NCBI RefSeq assembly: GCF_034314105.1
Contig: NZ_JAVIWJ010000001.1
Coordinates: 3,287,501-3,351,500 of the forward strand
Source of the DNA: Pseudomonas sp. AB6
Lineage (GTDB): Bacteria; Pseudomonadota; Gammaproteobacteria; Pseudomonadales; Pseudomonadaceae
Length of the DNA stretch: 64,000 bases
Direction of reading: 5' to 3'
Part shown: piece after piece, positions 7,851 to 18,984 of the stretch
How the letters are laid out: each line of letters starts with the position of its first letter
How positions within the stretch are numbered: the first letter of the stretch is position 1
Notes under the pieces: model-generated
Databases searched by the model: none
Told to the model about the DNA's origin: nothing
The model's input: only the letters and a program-made list of their open reading frames with translations
Translations under genes and position numbers: made by a program

Positions 7851-10674
7851 AGTGACGCACCTCGCCCTTACCGCTGATGTTGTCGACACAGCGACCACAG
7901 ATTTCCGGGTGCTCAGGATCGATCCCGACGTCCTCGCGATGGTGCCAGCAACGAGCGCACTTCGGATGCCCGGACTTGACCACTTTCAGTTTCAGCCCGG
8001 CGACTTCGGTAACCACCGCATCGGCTGGTGCATCGATGAACGGCGCAACGGCAGCGGTGGACGTAATAAGCACGAAACGCAGCTCATTGCTCAGCTTCGA
8101 CAGGTCGGCGACCAGCGAATCTTCAGCGTACAAGGTCACTTCCGCTTGCAGGTTGCCGCCAATGGCTTTGGCTGCGCGCAGGTTTTCCATCTCTTTGTTG
8201 ACTGCCACTTTCACTGCCATGATCCGCTCCCAGTAAGCGCGATCGAGCTCAAAGCTTTCCGGCAATTCGCTCAAGCCTTCGTACCACGTGTTGAGCATCA
8301 CCGATTCGTTGCGCTCGCCCGGCAGGTACTGCCACAGTTCGTCGGCGGTGAAGGCCAGGATTGGAGCGATCCAACGCACCAGCGCTTCTGAAATGTGGAA
8401 CAGCGCGGTCTGACATGAGCGACGCGCGGTGCTGTCGGCGGCGGTGGTGTACTGACGGTCCTTGATGATATCGAGGTAAAAACCACCCAGTTCCTGCACG
8501 CAAAAATTGTGCACCTTGGAATATACGTTCCAGAAGCGGTATTCGCCGTAATGCTCTTGCAGCTCCCGTTGCAGCAGCAACGCACGATCCACCGCCCAAC
8601 GGTCCAGCGCCAACATTTCTTCGGCAGGCAGAATGTCGGTGGCCGGGTTGAAACCGGTCAAATTTGAAAGAAGAAAGCGCGCTGTATTGCGAATCCGCCG
8701 ATAGGCGTCTGCGCTGCGTTGGAGAATCTGGTCGGAGACCGCCATTTCGCCTGAGTAATCGGTAGCCGATACCCAAAGACGCATGATGTCGGCGCCCAAG
8801 GAGTCGTTGACCTTTTGCGGCGCGACGACGTTGTTGAGCGATTTCGACATCTTACGACCGTTCTCGTCGACCACGAACCCGTGGGTCAGCAGTTCGCGGT
8901 ACGGCGCGTGATTGTCGAGCATGCAACCGGTCAGCAACGAGGAGTGGAACCAGCCCCGGTGCTGGTCCGAGCCTTCCAAATACAGATCAGCACGCGGGCC
9001 GCTCTCGTGGCCCATCGGGTGAGAGCCACGCAGGACGTGCCAGTGCGTGGTGCCCGAGTCGAACCAGACGTCCAGCGTGTCGGAAATCTTGTCGTACTTG
9101 GGCGCCTCATCACCCAGCAACTCAGAGGCGTCCATCTTGAACCAGGCCTCAATGCCTTCCTGTTCAACACGTAGCGCCACTTCTTCCATCAACTCGACGG
9201 TGCGCGGGTGCAGCTCGCCACTTTCCTTGTGCAGGAAGAACGGAATCGGCACGCCCCAGTTGCGCTGACGGGAAATACACCAGTCTGGGCGGTTGACGAT
9301 CATCGAGTGCAAGCGTGCCTGACCCCAGGCCGGAACGAAGGCGGTGTCTTCGATGGCTTTGATTGCGCGTTTGCGCAAGGTGTCGCCCGTGGTCGGCTGT
9401 TTGTCCATACCCACAAACCACTGCGCTGTGGCGCGGTAGATCAGCGGGGTTTTGTGGCGCCAGCAGTGCATGTAGCTGTGGGTGATGACTGCGGTGTCCA
9501 ACAGGGCGCCGACTTCAGCCAACTTGTCGATGATGTTCTGGTTGGCCTTGAAGATGAACTGGCCACCGAAGAATTCCAGCGAATCGACATACACTCCGTT
9601 GCTTTGCACTGGGCTGAGGATGTCGTCGTTGGTCAGGCCGTAACTTTTACTGATGACAAAGTCATCGACGCCATAGGCCGGTGAGCAGTGAACCACACCG
9701 GTACCAGCGCTCAATTCGACGTAGTCAGCCAGGTACACCGGCGACAGGCGGTCATAGAACGGATGGCGGAAATTAATCAGTTCCAGCTGTGCGCCGGTGG
9801 TGGTAGCGACCACCGAACCTTGCAGGTTGTAACGGGCAAGGCAGGCCTCGACCAGCTCTTCAGCCAGCACCAGGTATTTGTCACCCACATCAACCAACGC
9901 GTAGGTGAACTCTGGATGGACGTTCAGCGCCTGGTTGGCCGGAATGGTCCACGGGGTAGTGGTCCAGATCACGATGGAGGTCGGCTTGGCCAGCGTTGGC
10001 AGACCGAACGCAGCGGCAAGCTTGGCTTCATCAGCGATGGGGAACGCGACGTCGATAGTGGAAGACTTTTTGTCCTGATATTCGACTTCTGCTTCAGCCA
10101 GGGCCGAACCGCAGTCGAAGCACCAGTTCACAGGCTTGAGGCCCTTGAACACAAAACCGCCCTTGACCATTTCAGCCAAGGCGCGGATTTCTCCGGCTTC
10201 ATTGGCGAAATCCATGGTGCGGTAAGGGTTGTTCCAGTCGCCCAAGACACCCAAACGGATGAATTCCGCTTTCTGGCCTTCAATCTGCTCGGCAGCGTAG
10301 GCACGGCTCAGTTCACGAGTCTTGTCCGCAGGCAGGTTCTTGCCGTGGGTGACTTCGATTTTGTGCTCAATCGGCAGACCGTGGCAGTCCCAGCCTGGAA
10401 CATAAGGTGCGTCGAAACCCGAAAGAGTTTTCGAACGGATGATCATGTCCTTGAGAATCTTGTTAACCGCGTGACCGATGTGAATATTGCCGTTGGCGTA
10501 AGGAGGCCCGTCGTGCAACACGAACTTTGGACGATCTTTGCCAATCTCACGCAGCTTCTGGTACAGGCCAATACTGTCCCAGCGCTGCAGAATTTGCGGC
10601 TCGCGCTGTGGCAGGCCGGCCTTCATTGGGAAGGCGGTGTCCGGAAGGTTTAGCGTGGCTTTATAGTCGGTCAT
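7843..10674 (-). CDS. ileS: Isoleucyl-tRNA synthetase
   Basis: A 943-aa class I aminoacyl-tRNA synthetase charging tRNA-Ile. The HIGH signature is [10 protein letters not shown] (residues about 63-72), and the second class I signature is [10 protein letters not shown]. The editing CP1 domain lies between them, with the [11 protein letters not shown] block. The C-terminal zinc finger is intact (CARCW and CGRC). Its length is normal for the bacterial type with zinc-binding tail. It is transcribed with ribF upstream and lspA downstream. I saw no T-box-like leader. Confidence 0.98.
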   Translation of the reverse strand: MTDYKATLNLPDTAFPMKAGLPQREPQILQRWDSIGLYQKLREIGKDRPKFVLHDGPPYANGNIHIGHAVNKILKDMIIRSKTLSGFDAPYVPGWDCHGLPIEHKIEVTHGKNLPADKTRELSRAYAAEQIEGQKAEFIRLGVLGDWNNPYRTMDFANEAGEIRALAEMVKGGFVFKGLKPVNWCFDCGSALAEAEVEYQDKKSSTIDVAFPIADEAKLAAAFGLPTLAKPTSIVIWTTTPWTIPANQALNVHPEFTYALVDVGDKYLVLAEELVEACLARYNLQGSVVATTTGAQLELINFRHPFYDRLSPVYLADYVELSAGTGVVHCSPAYGVDDFVISKSYGLTNDDILSPVQSNGVYVDSLEFFGGQFIFKANQNIIDKLAEVGALLDTAVITHSYMHCWRHKTPLIYRATAQWFVGMDKQPTTGDTLRKRAIKAIEDTAFVPAWGQARLHSMIVNRPDWCISRQRNWGVPIPFFLHKESGELHPRTVELMEEVALRVEQEGIEAWFKMDASELLGDEAPKYDKISDTLDVWFDSGTTHWHVLRGSHPMGHESGPRADLYLEGSDQHRGWFHSSLLTGCMLDNHAPYRELLTHGFVVDENGRKMSKSLNNVVAPQKVNDSLGADIMRLWVSATDYSGEMAVSDQILQRSADAYRRIRNTARFLLSNLTGFNPATDILPAEEMLALDRWAVDRALLLQRELQEHYGEYRFWNVYSKVHNFCVQELGGFYLDIIKDRQYTTAADSTARRSCQTALFHISEALVRWIAPILAFTADELWQYLPGERNESVMLNTWYEGLSELPESFELDRAYWERIMAVKVAVNKEMENLRAAKAIGGNLQAEVTLYAEDSLVADLSKLSNELRFVLITSTAAVAPFIDAPADAVVTEVAGLKLKVVKSGHPKCARCWHHREDVGIDPEHPEICGRCVDNISGKGEVRHYA

Positions 10675-10709
10675 TTAAGGCTCTTAATTAGCGATTAGCG
10701 CTACTAATG

Positions 10710-11636
10710 TTACTTGCGCCAATGGGCACGGGCGGTGGCGACATCCGCATTGATCGCCGTCTTGAGCGCCTCCAGAGAGGCAAACCGCTGCTCATCACGC
10801 AGCTTTTGGTGGAAAGCCACCGTCAAACGCCGGTCATAAAGATCGCCGGTAAAGTCCAGAATGTGTATTTCCAAGTGAGCATTGCCGTCACCCGCAACGG
10901 TCGGACGGACGCCAATATTGGCGACTCCCGGCCAAGTCTTTCCGTCGATCTCCGTACTGACCAAATACACCCCGGTAAACGGCACGCGACGACGCTTGAG
11001 TTGTACGTTGGCGGTGGGCGTACCCAACTGCCGAGCCAGTTTCTGGCCATGCAAAACGCGTCCGGTAATCCGAAACGGTCGGCCTAGCAAACGCTCAGCC
11101 AACACAAAATCTGCGGTGGCTAATGCGTCACGAACCTTGGTACTGCTAACCCGAACCCCATCTATTTCGACCGTTTGTGCCGCTTCCACAGTAAAACCCT
11201 GGGTCGCGCCTGCTTGCTGCAGAAAGTCGAAATCACCCAGCCGGTCGCAACCGAAACGAAAATCGTCACCCACTTCCAGATGCTTCACGCCAAGGCCGTC
11301 AACCAGAATGGTGTTGACGAATTCGGCGGCACTGAGCTTTCTCAAGCGTTGATTGAAGGCGAGGCATAGCACCAGGTCAACACCCTCCTGCGCCAGTAAT
11401 TCAAGCTTGTCACGCAGCCGAGCCAAACGCGCCGGTGCTGTATCGGGGGCGAAGAACTCACGTGGCTGTGGTTCAAAAATTACTACGCAGCTGGGCAGGC
11501 CCAACTCGATGGCGCGCTCACGCAATCGCGCCAGGATAGCCTGGTGGCCACGGTGAACACCGTCAAAGTTGCCAATAGTGGCGACACAGCCCCGATGCTG
11601 GGGGCGCAGATTTTGGAGGCCTCGAACCAGCTGCAT
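10710..11636 (-). CDS. ribF: Bifunctional riboflavin kinase/FAD synthetase RibF
   Basis: A 308-aa enzyme converting riboflavin to FMN and then FAD. The N-terminal nucleotidyltransferase has GNFDGVHRGHQ (HxGH-type motif, about residues 22-31) and a later SSTKVRDAL block. The C-terminal kinase domain has GRVLHGQKLARQLGTPTAN and GVANIGVRPT. ATG 11636 (MQLVRGL) gives the usual Pseudomonas start; ATGs at 11654 and 11711 are in frame but one overlaps the likely promoter. Its gene precedes ileS by 35 bases. No FMN riboswitch is seen. Confidence 0.96.
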   Translation of the reverse strand: MQLVRGLQNLRPQHRGCVATIGNFDGVHRGHQAILARLRERAIELGLPSCVVIFEPQPREFFAPDTAPARLARLRDKLELLAQEGVDLVLCLAFNQRLRKLSAAEFVNTILVDGLGVKHLEVGDDFRFGCDRLGDFDFLQQAGATQGFTVEAAQTVEIDGVRVSSTKVRDALATADFVLAERLLGRPFRITGRVLHGQKLARQLGTPTANVQLKRRRVPFTGVYLVSTEIDGKTWPGVANIGVRPTVAGDGNAHLEIHILDFTGDLYDRRLTVAFHQKLRDEQRFASLEALKTAINADVATARAHWRK

Positions 11637-11664
11637 AACACGCTTCTTGCTCATAAAGTGGCCG

Positions 11665-11693
11665 ATTATAACCACACCCGGCCCGCTACAACA
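11665..11693 (-). promoter_or_regulatory. Probable ribF promoter
   Basis: On the minus strand a perfect -10 hexamer TATAAT (11670-11665) is preceded, after 17 bases, by a weak -35 TGTTGT (11693-11688). A start site would fall about 20 bases before the chosen ribF ATG. It lies in the 120-base gap after murJ, so the ribF-ileS-lspA-fkpB-ispH genes may be transcribed independently of murJ. Confidence 0.5.
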
Positions 11694-11756
11694 GGCAACA
11701 GTCCCAGGCAAACCGCATGCAGTTGCCTTAGGACGCGAAAAACCAACGAATCTTGC

Positions 11757-13295
11757 TTACATAATTACCTTGCGAGCAAAGTCCTTCAGACGAAAGCCCA
11801 ACAGCAGCAACACACCGAAATACGTCACCACGCCCGCCCCCACCAACGCGCCGAGTCGAAGCAGTCGCTCCAGCATGCCGCCCTGGTCCCACGCAGGCAT
11901 GAAATGCATCAGACTCAGCAACACACCGGACATGACCAACACCGCGACGATCAATTTAGATAAAAATGCCGTCCATCCGGGTTGTGGCTGAAACAAACCC
12001 TGCCTAAGTAGTTGGAAAAAAAGCAGCCCTGCGTTGATGCAAGCACCAACGCTGATCGCCAACGCCAGACCCGCATGTTGCAGTGGACCAATGAAGGCCA
12101 AGTTGAGCAACTGGGTAACAATAAGCGTGAAAATGGCGATTTTCACCGGGGTGCGAATATTTTGTTGTGCATAAAACCCGGGCGCCAGCACCTTGATCAC
12201 GATGATGCCCAGCAATCCTACCGAGTATGCGACTAACGCGCGCTGGGTCATTACCGCGTCGAACGCATCAAACTTACCGTACTGAAACAGCGAAACCGTT
12301 AGCGGCTCAGCCAGCAATCCCAACGCCAAAGTGCATGGCAGTACTAGCACGAAGCACAGGCGCAGCCCCCAATCGAGAATATGCGAATACTCCTGGCGGT
12401 CTTTGCTGGCATAGGTTTTCGACAAGACCGGCAGCAGAATCGTACCCAACGCTACTCCGAGCACCCCGGAAGGCAGCTCCATCAAGCGGTCGGCGTAATA
12501 CATCCAAGAGACCGAACCCACGGCCAGAAAAGAAGCGAAGATCGTGTTAATGATCAACGAAATCTGACTGACTGAAACCCCGAGAATCGCTGGCAACATC
12601 TGCTTCATGACTCGCCAAACGCCGCTGTCCCGCAGATTTAGGCGCGGCAAGACCAACATGCCGATCTTCTTCAGGTGCGGCAGTTGATACAGCAATTGCA
12701 ATAGTCCACCCGCCAATACTGACCAGCCGAGTACCATGACCGGCGGGTGGAAATACGGCGTCAGGAACACCGCAAACACGATCATGCTGAGGTTAAGCAA
12801 CGTCGGCACAAACGCCGGGACCGAGAAACGGTTCCACGTATTAAGGATCGCTCCGGCCAGCGAAGACAAGGAAATGAGCAATATATAAGGAAAGGTCACC
12901 CGGAGAAGGTCAGTGGTTAACGCAAATTTTTCCGGTGTATCTGCAAAACCGGGGGCTGTTATCCAAATGACCCACGGTGCGGCTACGATTCCCACTAACG
13001 TGACCAGCGCCAACACTAACGTGAGCAAACCGCTGACATAGGCAATGAGGGTGCGCGCTGCCTCCTCGCCCTTTTGATTTTTATATTCAGCCAGAATCGG
13101 CACGAACGCCTGCGAGAACGCGCCCTCGGCAAATATCCGACGCAGCAGATTGGGCAGTTTAAACGCGATAAAAAACGCGTCTGTTGCCATACCTGCGCCA
13201 AAAGTGCGCGCGATTATGGTGTCCCTCACAAAACCCAAAACGCGGGAAATCATTGTAATAGAGCTGACGGCAGCTAGTGATCTGAGTAGGTTCAT
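11757..13295 (-). CDS. murJ: Lipid II flippase MurJ (MviN)
   Basis: A 512-aa polytopic inner-membrane protein of the MOP exporter superfamily that moves lipid II across the membrane for peptidoglycan synthesis. ATG 13295 ([12 protein letters not shown]) gives the family length; the longer in-frame start adds 49 basic residues and is unlikely. Early motifs include [34 protein letters not shown] and the AFVPTLLNL segment. About fourteen hydrophobic helices are visible. It is divergent from rpsT and upstream of ribF, the conserved order in Pseudomonas. Confidence 0.97.
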   Translation of the reverse strand: MNLLRSLAAVSSITMISRVLGFVRDTIIARTFGAGMATDAFFIAFKLPNLLRRIFAEGAFSQAFVPILAEYKNQKGEEAARTLIAYVSGLLTLVLALVTLVGIVAAPWVIWITAPGFADTPEKFALTTDLLRVTFPYILLISLSSLAGAILNTWNRFSVPAFVPTLLNLSMIVFAVFLTPYFHPPVMVLGWSVLAGGLLQLLYQLPHLKKIGMLVLPRLNLRDSGVWRVMKQMLPAILGVSVSQISLIINTIFASFLAVGSVSWMYYADRLMELPSGVLGVALGTILLPVLSKTYASKDRQEYSHILDWGLRLCFVLVLPCTLALGLLAEPLTVSLFQYGKFDAFDAVMTQRALVAYSVGLLGIIVIKVLAPGFYAQQNIRTPVKIAIFTLIVTQLLNLAFIGPLQHAGLALAISVGACINAGLLFFQLLRQGLFQPQPGWTAFLSKLIVAVLVMSGVLLSLMHFMPAWDQGGMLERLLRLGALVGAGVVTYFGVLLLLGFRLKDFARKVIM

Positions 13296-13465
13296 TGAAA
13301 GAGTTTTGCGCCTTGGCCAAAGGACACGCCATCGGGCCGTCCATTTATGCGATACTCCGCGCCGCAGCAGCACAGAGCCAAAGCCCGCGAGTTTACAGGT
13401 CGCACGCCGGAAATAAATAACCCGGCGTTGCATTAGCACCACTCAGCGGAACGCATCATCTGCCC

Positions 13466-13494
13466 TTGACAAGACATCAACTCGTCGGCATGAT
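13466..13494 (+). promoter_or_regulatory. Probable sigma-70 promoter of rpsT
   Basis: TTGACA at 13466-13471, a 17-base spacer and CATGAT at 13489-13494. This predicts a leader of roughly 45 bases before the rpsT start codon at 13545. The -35 is a perfect consensus. Confidence 0.65.
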
Positions 13495-13544
13495 TCGCGG
13501 CCTATTTTGTTTGCTAATTTCCAAGTCTTTCGAGGAGCTCGACG

Positions 13545-13823
13545 GTGGCCAACACACCTTCCGCCAAAAAACGTGCAAAACAGGCTGAGAAGCGTCGCAG
13601 CCACAACGCCAGCCTGCGTTCCATGGTTCGTACTTACATCAAGAATGTAATTAAGGCCATTGACGCAAAAGACGCTGAAAAAGCGCAAGCTGCTTATGTT
13701 CTGGCTGTGCCAATCATCGACCGTATGGCCGATAAAGGCATCATCCACAAGAACAAAGCTGCTCGCCATAAGAGCCGCCTGAATGGTCACGTCAAGGCTT
13801 TGAACCTTGCCGTTGCCGCTTAA
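13545..13823 (+). CDS. rpsT: 30S ribosomal protein S20 (GTG start)
   Basis: A 92-aa basic protein with the S20 N-terminus ([17 protein letters not shown]) and the C-terminal [14 protein letters not shown] block. It binds 16S rRNA in the 30S subunit. The start codon is GTG, preceded by GAGGAG at good distance, and no ATG is available near it. In E. coli rpsT also uses a weak start codon (UUG), which takes part in autogenous translational repression. The GTG here could serve the same purpose, an inference. A strong terminator follows at 13838. Confidence 0.98.
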   Translation: MANTPSAKKRAKQAEKRRSHNASLRSMVRTYIKNVIKAIDAKDAEKAQAAYVLAVPIIDRMADKGIIHKNKAARHKSRLNGHVKALNLAVAA

Positions 13824-13837
13824 GCGATAAGCTTTTT

Positions 13838-13866
13838 AAAAAACCGACCTCCGGGTCGGTTTTTTA
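13838..13866 (+). terminator. Rho-independent terminator of rpsT
   Basis: A-rich run, stem CCGACC (13844-13849), loop TCCG, stem GGTCGG (13854-13859) and six T residues. The A and T tracts extend the stem and make it potentially bidirectional, which would also serve the convergent creA transcript. Confidence 0.92.
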
Positions 13867-13896
13867 TTGCCTGCGATTTGACCAGAATACTCCGCC

Positions 13897-14370
13897 TTAC
13901 TGCGCCGGCGGAGCGGGCACCCAAGGCAGGATCGGAATCGCGGTCACAGCGTTCTGCGGGCTACCCTCGATGACACGGTCGCTGTAGACCAGATACACAA
14001 GCGTGTTGCGCTTCTTGTCGAGAAAACGAACAACTTGCATGGTTTTGAACACCAGGGATGTGCGCTGTTTAAAGACCTCATCTCCGTCCTTCAGCTGCTC
14101 CGTAAACTTGATCGGACCCACCTGGCGACAGGCGATGGACGCCTCGGCGCGATCTTCAGCCAAACCTAGACCGCCTTTCACTCCGCCCGTTTTCGCTCGG
14201 GAAAGATAGCAAGTCACGCCTTCGACCTTGGGATCATCGAACGCCTCGATCACGATCCGGTCGTTCGGGCCGACGAACTTGAATACTGTCGACACTGAAC
14301 CGATCTCCTCCGCCGAAGCCAGCAGCGGAACAGCCAACAGAACACCCAGTAACCCACATACAATTCGCAT
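13897..14370 (-). CDS. creA: CreA family periplasmic protein
   Basis: A 157-aa protein with a signal peptide ([20 protein letters not shown]) and the CreA core: [24 protein letters not shown], then [23 protein letters not shown] and the CreA-type [11 protein letters not shown] block. The two cysteines may form a disulphide. CreA homologues are widespread but have no established molecular role; the name reflects its location near creBCD in E. coli. Here it lies 28 bases downstream of proB and may be cotranscribed with it. Confidence 0.88.
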   Translation of the reverse strand: MRIVCGLLGVLLAVPLLASAEEIGSVSTVFKFVGPNDRIVIEAFDDPKVEGVTCYLSRAKTGGVKGGLGLAEDRAEASIACRQVGPIKFTEQLKDGDEVFKQRTSLVFKTMQVVRFLDKKRNTLVYLVYSDRVIEGSPQNAVTAIPILPWVPAPPAQ

Positions 14371-14398
14371 AGCATCTTCCTTAATGAGGCGTCGCCAC

Positions 14399-15517
14399 TT
14401 AGACCAGAATCAAATTATCGCGATGTATCAGCTCAGGCTCGGCCATATAGCCCAACACGTGAACGATGGCATCAGAGGACTGGCCAATTATTTTTTGTGC
14501 TTCAAGTGCACTGTAGTTGCTCAAGCCGCGAGCGACCTCACGACCATCCGGCGCGACACACACCACCATTTCGCCCCGTCGAAAGCTGCCCTGAACCAGC
14601 TTGACCCCCACTGGCAACAAGCTTCGGTGACCTTCCGCCAGTGCCACCACGGCACCCGCATCGAGTACCAGCGTGCCACGGGTCTGCAAATGCCCGGCAA
14701 GCCACTGCTTACGCGCCGCGAGCATTTCGCGCTCTGGGGACAACAAAGTGCCCAGTTGCTCACCTTCTTTAAGCCGCGCCAGCACACGATCAAGCAGCCC
14801 ACCGACGATCACGGTGTGCGCACCGGAGCGCGCTGCCAGCCGAGCTGCGCGCAATTTGGTCTGCATGCCGCCGCGACCCAGCGCGCCACTGGTACCGCCT
14901 GCAACAGCGTCTAGCGCCGGATCATCGGCACGCGCCTCGTGAATCAACTTGGCATTGGGGTTATTGCGAGGGTCCGCATCGAACATACCGTCGCGATCAG
15001 TGAGAATCACCAGCAGATCAGCTTCGACCAAATTGGCGACCAGCGCTGCAAGCGTGTCGTTGTCGCCGAAACGGATCTCGTCAGTGACCACGGTGTCGTT
15101 TTCGTTGATCACCGGAACTACGCCCAGGTCGACCAGCGTGCGCAAGGTGCTACGAGCGTTCAAGTAGCGCTTGCGGTCGGAAAGATCGTCGTGGGTCAGC
15201 AGGATCTGCGCAGTATGGCGGCCATGCTCGGCAAAGCTGGACTCCCAAGCCTGTACCAGCCCCATCTGACCGATGGCGGCCGCAGCCTGCAGCTCATGCA
15301 TAGCACTGGGTCGAACGGTCCAACCCAAACGACTCATGCCCGCGGCGACAGCGCCGGAGGAGACTAGAATCAATTCGACGCCCGCTTCCTGCAGCGCCAC
15401 CATCTGCTTGACCCAGACCGCCATTGCCGCCCGATCCAGCCCTTTGCCGTCAGCCGTCAGCAGCGCGCTGCCGATTTTCACGACCCAGCGCTGGGCACCT
15501 GTCACTTTGCTGCGCAT
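14399..15517 (-). CDS. proB: Glutamate 5-kinase ProB
   Basis: A 372-aa enzyme phosphorylating glutamate in the first step of proline synthesis. The amino-acid kinase domain shows [30 protein letters not shown] with [12 protein letters not shown], and [15 protein letters not shown]-terminal PUA domain begins around residue 280 ([10 protein letters not shown]...RGLSNYSA). Two adjacent ATG codons occur (15520 and 15517); GGAAG lies seven bases before the second, which also gives the usual 372 residues, so 15517 is preferred. Confidence 0.97.
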   Translation of the reverse strand: MRSKVTGAQRWVVKIGSALLTADGKGLDRAAMAVWVKQMVALQEAGVELILVSSGAVAAGMSRLGWTVRPSAMHELQAAAAIGQMGLVQAWESSFAEHGRHTAQILLTHDDLSDRKRYLNARSTLRTLVDLGVVPVINENDTVVTDEIRFGDNDTLAALVANLVEADLLVILTDRDGMFDADPRNNPNAKLIHEARADDPALDAVAGGTSGALGRGGMQTKLRAARLAARSGAHTVIVGGLLDRVLARLKEGEQLGTLLSPEREMLAARKQWLAGHLQTRGTLVLDAGAVVALAEGHRSLLPVGVKLVQGSFRRGEMVVCVAPDGREVARGLSNYSALEAQKIIGQSSDAIVHVLGYMAEPELIHRDNLILV

Positions 15518-15560
15518 CATCTTCCAACCTTAGCCAGAGAATTTTGATTAATTCGAGATA

Positions 15561-15588
15561 CAAAAACGCCGCTAATAATAGCGGCGTT
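15561..15588 (-). terminator. Rho-independent terminator downstream of obgE
   Basis: Inverted repeat AACGCCGCT (15565-15573) and AGCGGCGTT (15580-15588) with a 6-base loop. Read on the minus strand it is followed by a T run (complement of the A run at 15562-15566), so it ends the obgE transcript before proB. Confidence 0.85.
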
Positions 15589-15605
15589 CAGTTTACTGCA
15601 CCCGA

Positions 15606-16829
<1,224 letters not shown>

Positions 16830-16863
16830 TTAAAGCACGCCTCTCGCCACAGGGACGAGCTGA

Positions 16864-16892
16864 ATAGTACAAAAATATAAGACTCTTGCCAA
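16864..16892 (-). promoter_or_regulatory. Probable sigma-70 promoter of obgE
   Basis: On the minus strand: -35 TTGGCA (16892-16887), 17-base spacer, -10 TACTAT (16869-16864). It lies 35 bases before the obgE start codon and downstream of the rpmA terminator. Confidence 0.68.
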
Positions 16893-16990
16893 AAATGAGC
16901 GTTGCGATACCGATCAGAAACCAGCGACCCCAGAGGTCCGCATCACAACAGCCCGCACAAACAGTTTTGCAAGAGACTCACCTACGCCTA

Positions 16991-17022
16991 AAAACAAAAA
17001 AGCCCCGTCGCGAGACAGGGCT
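16991..17022 (-). terminator. Rho-independent terminator of rplU-rpmA
   Basis: Minus-strand stem AGCCCTGTC, loop TCGC, stem GACGGGGCT (one G-U pair) at 17022-17001, followed by a T-rich tract ending at about 16991. It lies about 20 bases after the rpmA stop. Confidence 0.9.
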
Positions 17023-17040
17023 TTTCCAGCAACTACGTAA

Positions 17041-17325
17041 TTATGCAGCGACGACTACTGCAGCTGCAGTCTTCGGAACGATGCTTACGTAACGACGACC
17101 GAAGGCGCCTTTAACCTGGAACTTGATCACGCCTTCCACTTTCGCGAACAGGGTGTGATCTTTACCCATACCAACGCCGTAGCCAGCGTGGAATTGGGTA
17201 CCGCGCTGACGCACGATGATGTTGCCCGGAATGATTGCCTGGCCGCCATACATCTTGACGCCAAGGCGTTTGGCCTCTGAGTCACGACCGTTACGGGTAC
17301 TACCACCAGCTTTTTTGTGTGCCAT
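17041..17325 (-). CDS. rpmA: 50S ribosomal protein L27
   Basis: A 94-aa protein with the invariant L27 start ([15 protein letters not shown]) and [14 protein letters not shown] and DHTLFA motifs. L27's N-terminus reaches the peptidyl transferase centre. The C-terminal tail after YVSIVP is a little longer than the common 85-residue form and is alanine/valine-rich. The gene follows rplU by 34 bases and is followed by a strong terminator. Confidence 0.98.
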   Translation of the reverse strand: MAHKKAGGSTRNGRDSEAKRLGVKMYGGQAIIPGNIIVRQRGTQFHAGYGVGMGKDHTLFAKVEGVIKFQVKGAFGRRYVSIVPKTAAAVVVAA

Positions 17326-17359
17326 GAGTTCAATACTCCAAATAGAGGATTAGGCTGAA

Positions 17360-17671
17360 TTAAGCCTGAATACCGGTGATTTTGATCTCGGTGTACCACT
17401 GGCGGTGGCCCATACGCTTCATGTGGTGCTTACGACGACGGAACTTGATGATGCGGATCTTATCGTGGCGACCTTGGGAGATCACTTCAGCAACGACGGT
17501 TGCGCCGACAACGACAGGAGCGCCGATGTTGACTTCTTCGCCGTCACCAATCAACAGAACACGATCAAAAGTCACGGATTCGCCGGTAGCGATTTCGAGC
17601 TTCTCGATCTTCAGGTATTCGCCCGGGGCGACTTTGTACTGCTTGCCGCCGGTAACAATTACTGCGTACAT
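17360..17671 (-). CDS. rplU: 50S ribosomal protein L21
   Basis: A 103-aa protein matching L21: [14 protein letters not shown] at the start and the C-terminal [16 protein letters not shown] basic block that binds 23S rRNA. It is the first gene of the rplU-rpmA operon, divergent from ispB with about 240 bases between them. Confidence 0.98.
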   Translation of the reverse strand: MYAVIVTGGKQYKVAPGEYLKIEKLEIATGESVTFDRVLLIGDGEEVNIGAPVVVGATVVAEVISQGRHDKIRIIKFRRRKHHMKRMGHRQWYTEIKITGIQA

Positions 17672-17848
17672 GGTATTTCTCCGTTAATCCTGCTCACCCA
17701 GCTCTTTATAAGTAGAGTATTGGCTGGCATGGCTGCGTTGGGCTGGAGGGCCCGTTGCAATTGCGTAAGGCAGGTGCTGCCCAGGAAAGTTAGGGTGCGC
17801 GATTGTACGCAAGGCACAAACGTGATGCAAGTACCTAAACGTCATACC

Positions 17849-17877
17849 TTGACAGGTCCCGGCCCTGCACCTAGCAT
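17849..17877 (+). promoter_or_regulatory. Probable sigma-70 promoter of ispB
   Basis: Perfect -35 TTGACA (17849-17854), 17-base spacer and -10 TAGCAT (17872-17877). The ispB ATG is at 17910. Confidence 0.7.
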
Positions 17878-17909
17878 GCCGCGCAACCCTTCTGGAGCAC
17901 CTGTCGCTG

Positions 17910-18878
17910 ATGCAACCCCAAGCTTTCTACCGCGCGGTGGCGGACGACTTTAGTGCCGTTGACGTCATCATCAAGAAGCAACTGGCTTCGCGCGTGCCGC
18001 TGGTGTCCAAAATCGGCGACTACATTACCTCAGCCGGCGGTAAGCGTCTGCGTCCTTTATTAGTTTTGCTGTGTGGCAAGGCACTGGGTCGTGAGGGCGA
18101 CGATTTGCGTCTGCTGGCGGCGACCATCGAGTTCCTGCACACCGCGACTTTATTGCACGACGATGTTGTGGATATGTCAGGCATGCGCCGTGGCCGCTCC
18201 ACCGCTAACGCCCTTTGGGGCAACGCTCCTAGCGTTTTAGTCGGCGACTTCCTATATTCACGCTCGTTCGAAATGATGGTCGAACTGGGCTCCATGCCCG
18301 TAATGAAGATTCTGTCCAAGGCTACCCGAGTGATTGCCGAGGGCGAAGTGCTGCAGTTGTCGAAGATTCGTGACGCCAGCACTACTGAAGAAATCTACAT
18401 GGAAGTTATTCGCGGCAAGACAGCCATGTTGTTCGAAGCCTCGACCCACAGCGCTGCGGCGCTGTGTGGCGCGCCGCTTGAGCAAAGCGAAGCCCTGCGC
18501 ACTTTTGGAGATCATCTGGGTGTAGCTTTCCAACTGGTCGACGATTTGTTGGATTATCTCGGAGACGCCGAAACCCTAGGTAAAAACGTCGGTGACGACT
18601 TGGCCGAGGGCAAGCCTACCTTACCGCTGATCTACACCATGCGCGAGGGTACGCCGGAACAGGCTGCGTTAGTACGTCAAGCTATTCAGAAAGGCGGTCT
18701 CGAAGACCTCGAAAGCATCCGCGAAGCCGTCGAAAGCGCAGGTGCTTTGGACTACACCGCGCAGTTGGCGCGTGACTACGTAGCCCGCGCCATTGCATGC
18801 CTTGACGTATTGCCGCCGAGCGAATACCGCAACGCCTTGGTCGAACTGAGTGAATTTGCGGTCGCCCGAACTCACTGA
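17910..18878 (+). CDS. ispB: Octaprenyl/polyprenyl diphosphate synthase
   Basis: A 322-aa trans-prenyltransferase that makes the ubiquinone side chain from FPP and IPP. The two aspartate-rich motifs are LLHDDVVD (with the following RRG) and QLVDDLLDYLG; GGKRLRPLL binds IPP. Its length is normal and its location, divergent from rplU, is conserved in gammaproteobacteria. The side-chain length (Q8 or Q9) cannot be told by eye; Pseudomonas makes Q9. Confidence 0.96.
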   Translation: MQPQAFYRAVADDFSAVDVIIKKQLASRVPLVSKIGDYITSAGGKRLRPLLVLLCGKALGREGDDLRLLAATIEFLHTATLLHDDVVDMSGMRRGRSTANALWGNAPSVLVGDFLYSRSFEMMVELGSMPVMKILSKATRVIAEGEVLQLSKIRDASTTEEIYMEVIRGKTAMLFEASTHSAAALCGAPLEQSEALRTFGDHLGVAFQLVDDLLDYLGDAETLGKNVGDDLAEGKPTLPLIYTMREGTPEQAALVRQAIQKGGLEDLESIREAVESAGALDYTAQLARDYVARAIACLDVLPPSEYRNALVELSEFAVARTH

Positions 18879-18931
18879 TCTCACCGATGATGTTTGCAGC
18901 TAGCGCTCCGGACAAAATCACCAATAGTCTC

Positions 18932-18963
18932 TTGCTATTATTCAAATAAGAATTATTCTCATC
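18932..18963 (+). promoter_or_regulatory. Promoter with overlapping Fur-like box before the small gene at 18985
   Basis: A -35-like TTGCTA (18932-18937), 16-base spacer and -10-like TATTCT (18954-18959). Overlapping the -10, bases 18947-18961 match the 7-1-7 Fur consensus TGATAATnATTATCA at 11 of 14 defined positions and contain the exact inverted repeat AGAAT-T-ATTCT. A site here would block the promoter when iron is plentiful. Confidence 0.6.
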
Positions 18964-18984
18964 AATCCACCAAGGAGATGAGAC

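Noticed and set aside
9688..10653. Long open frame (321 codons) on the plus strand opposite ileS
   Set aside because: It lies wholly within the well-identified ileS gene, has no recognisable domain and no ribosome-binding site. GC-rich codon bias commonly opens such antisense frames.
11637..11756. FMN riboswitch before ribF
   Set aside because: The gap after murJ is only 120 bases with no RFN-element blocks; a simple promoter explains it better.
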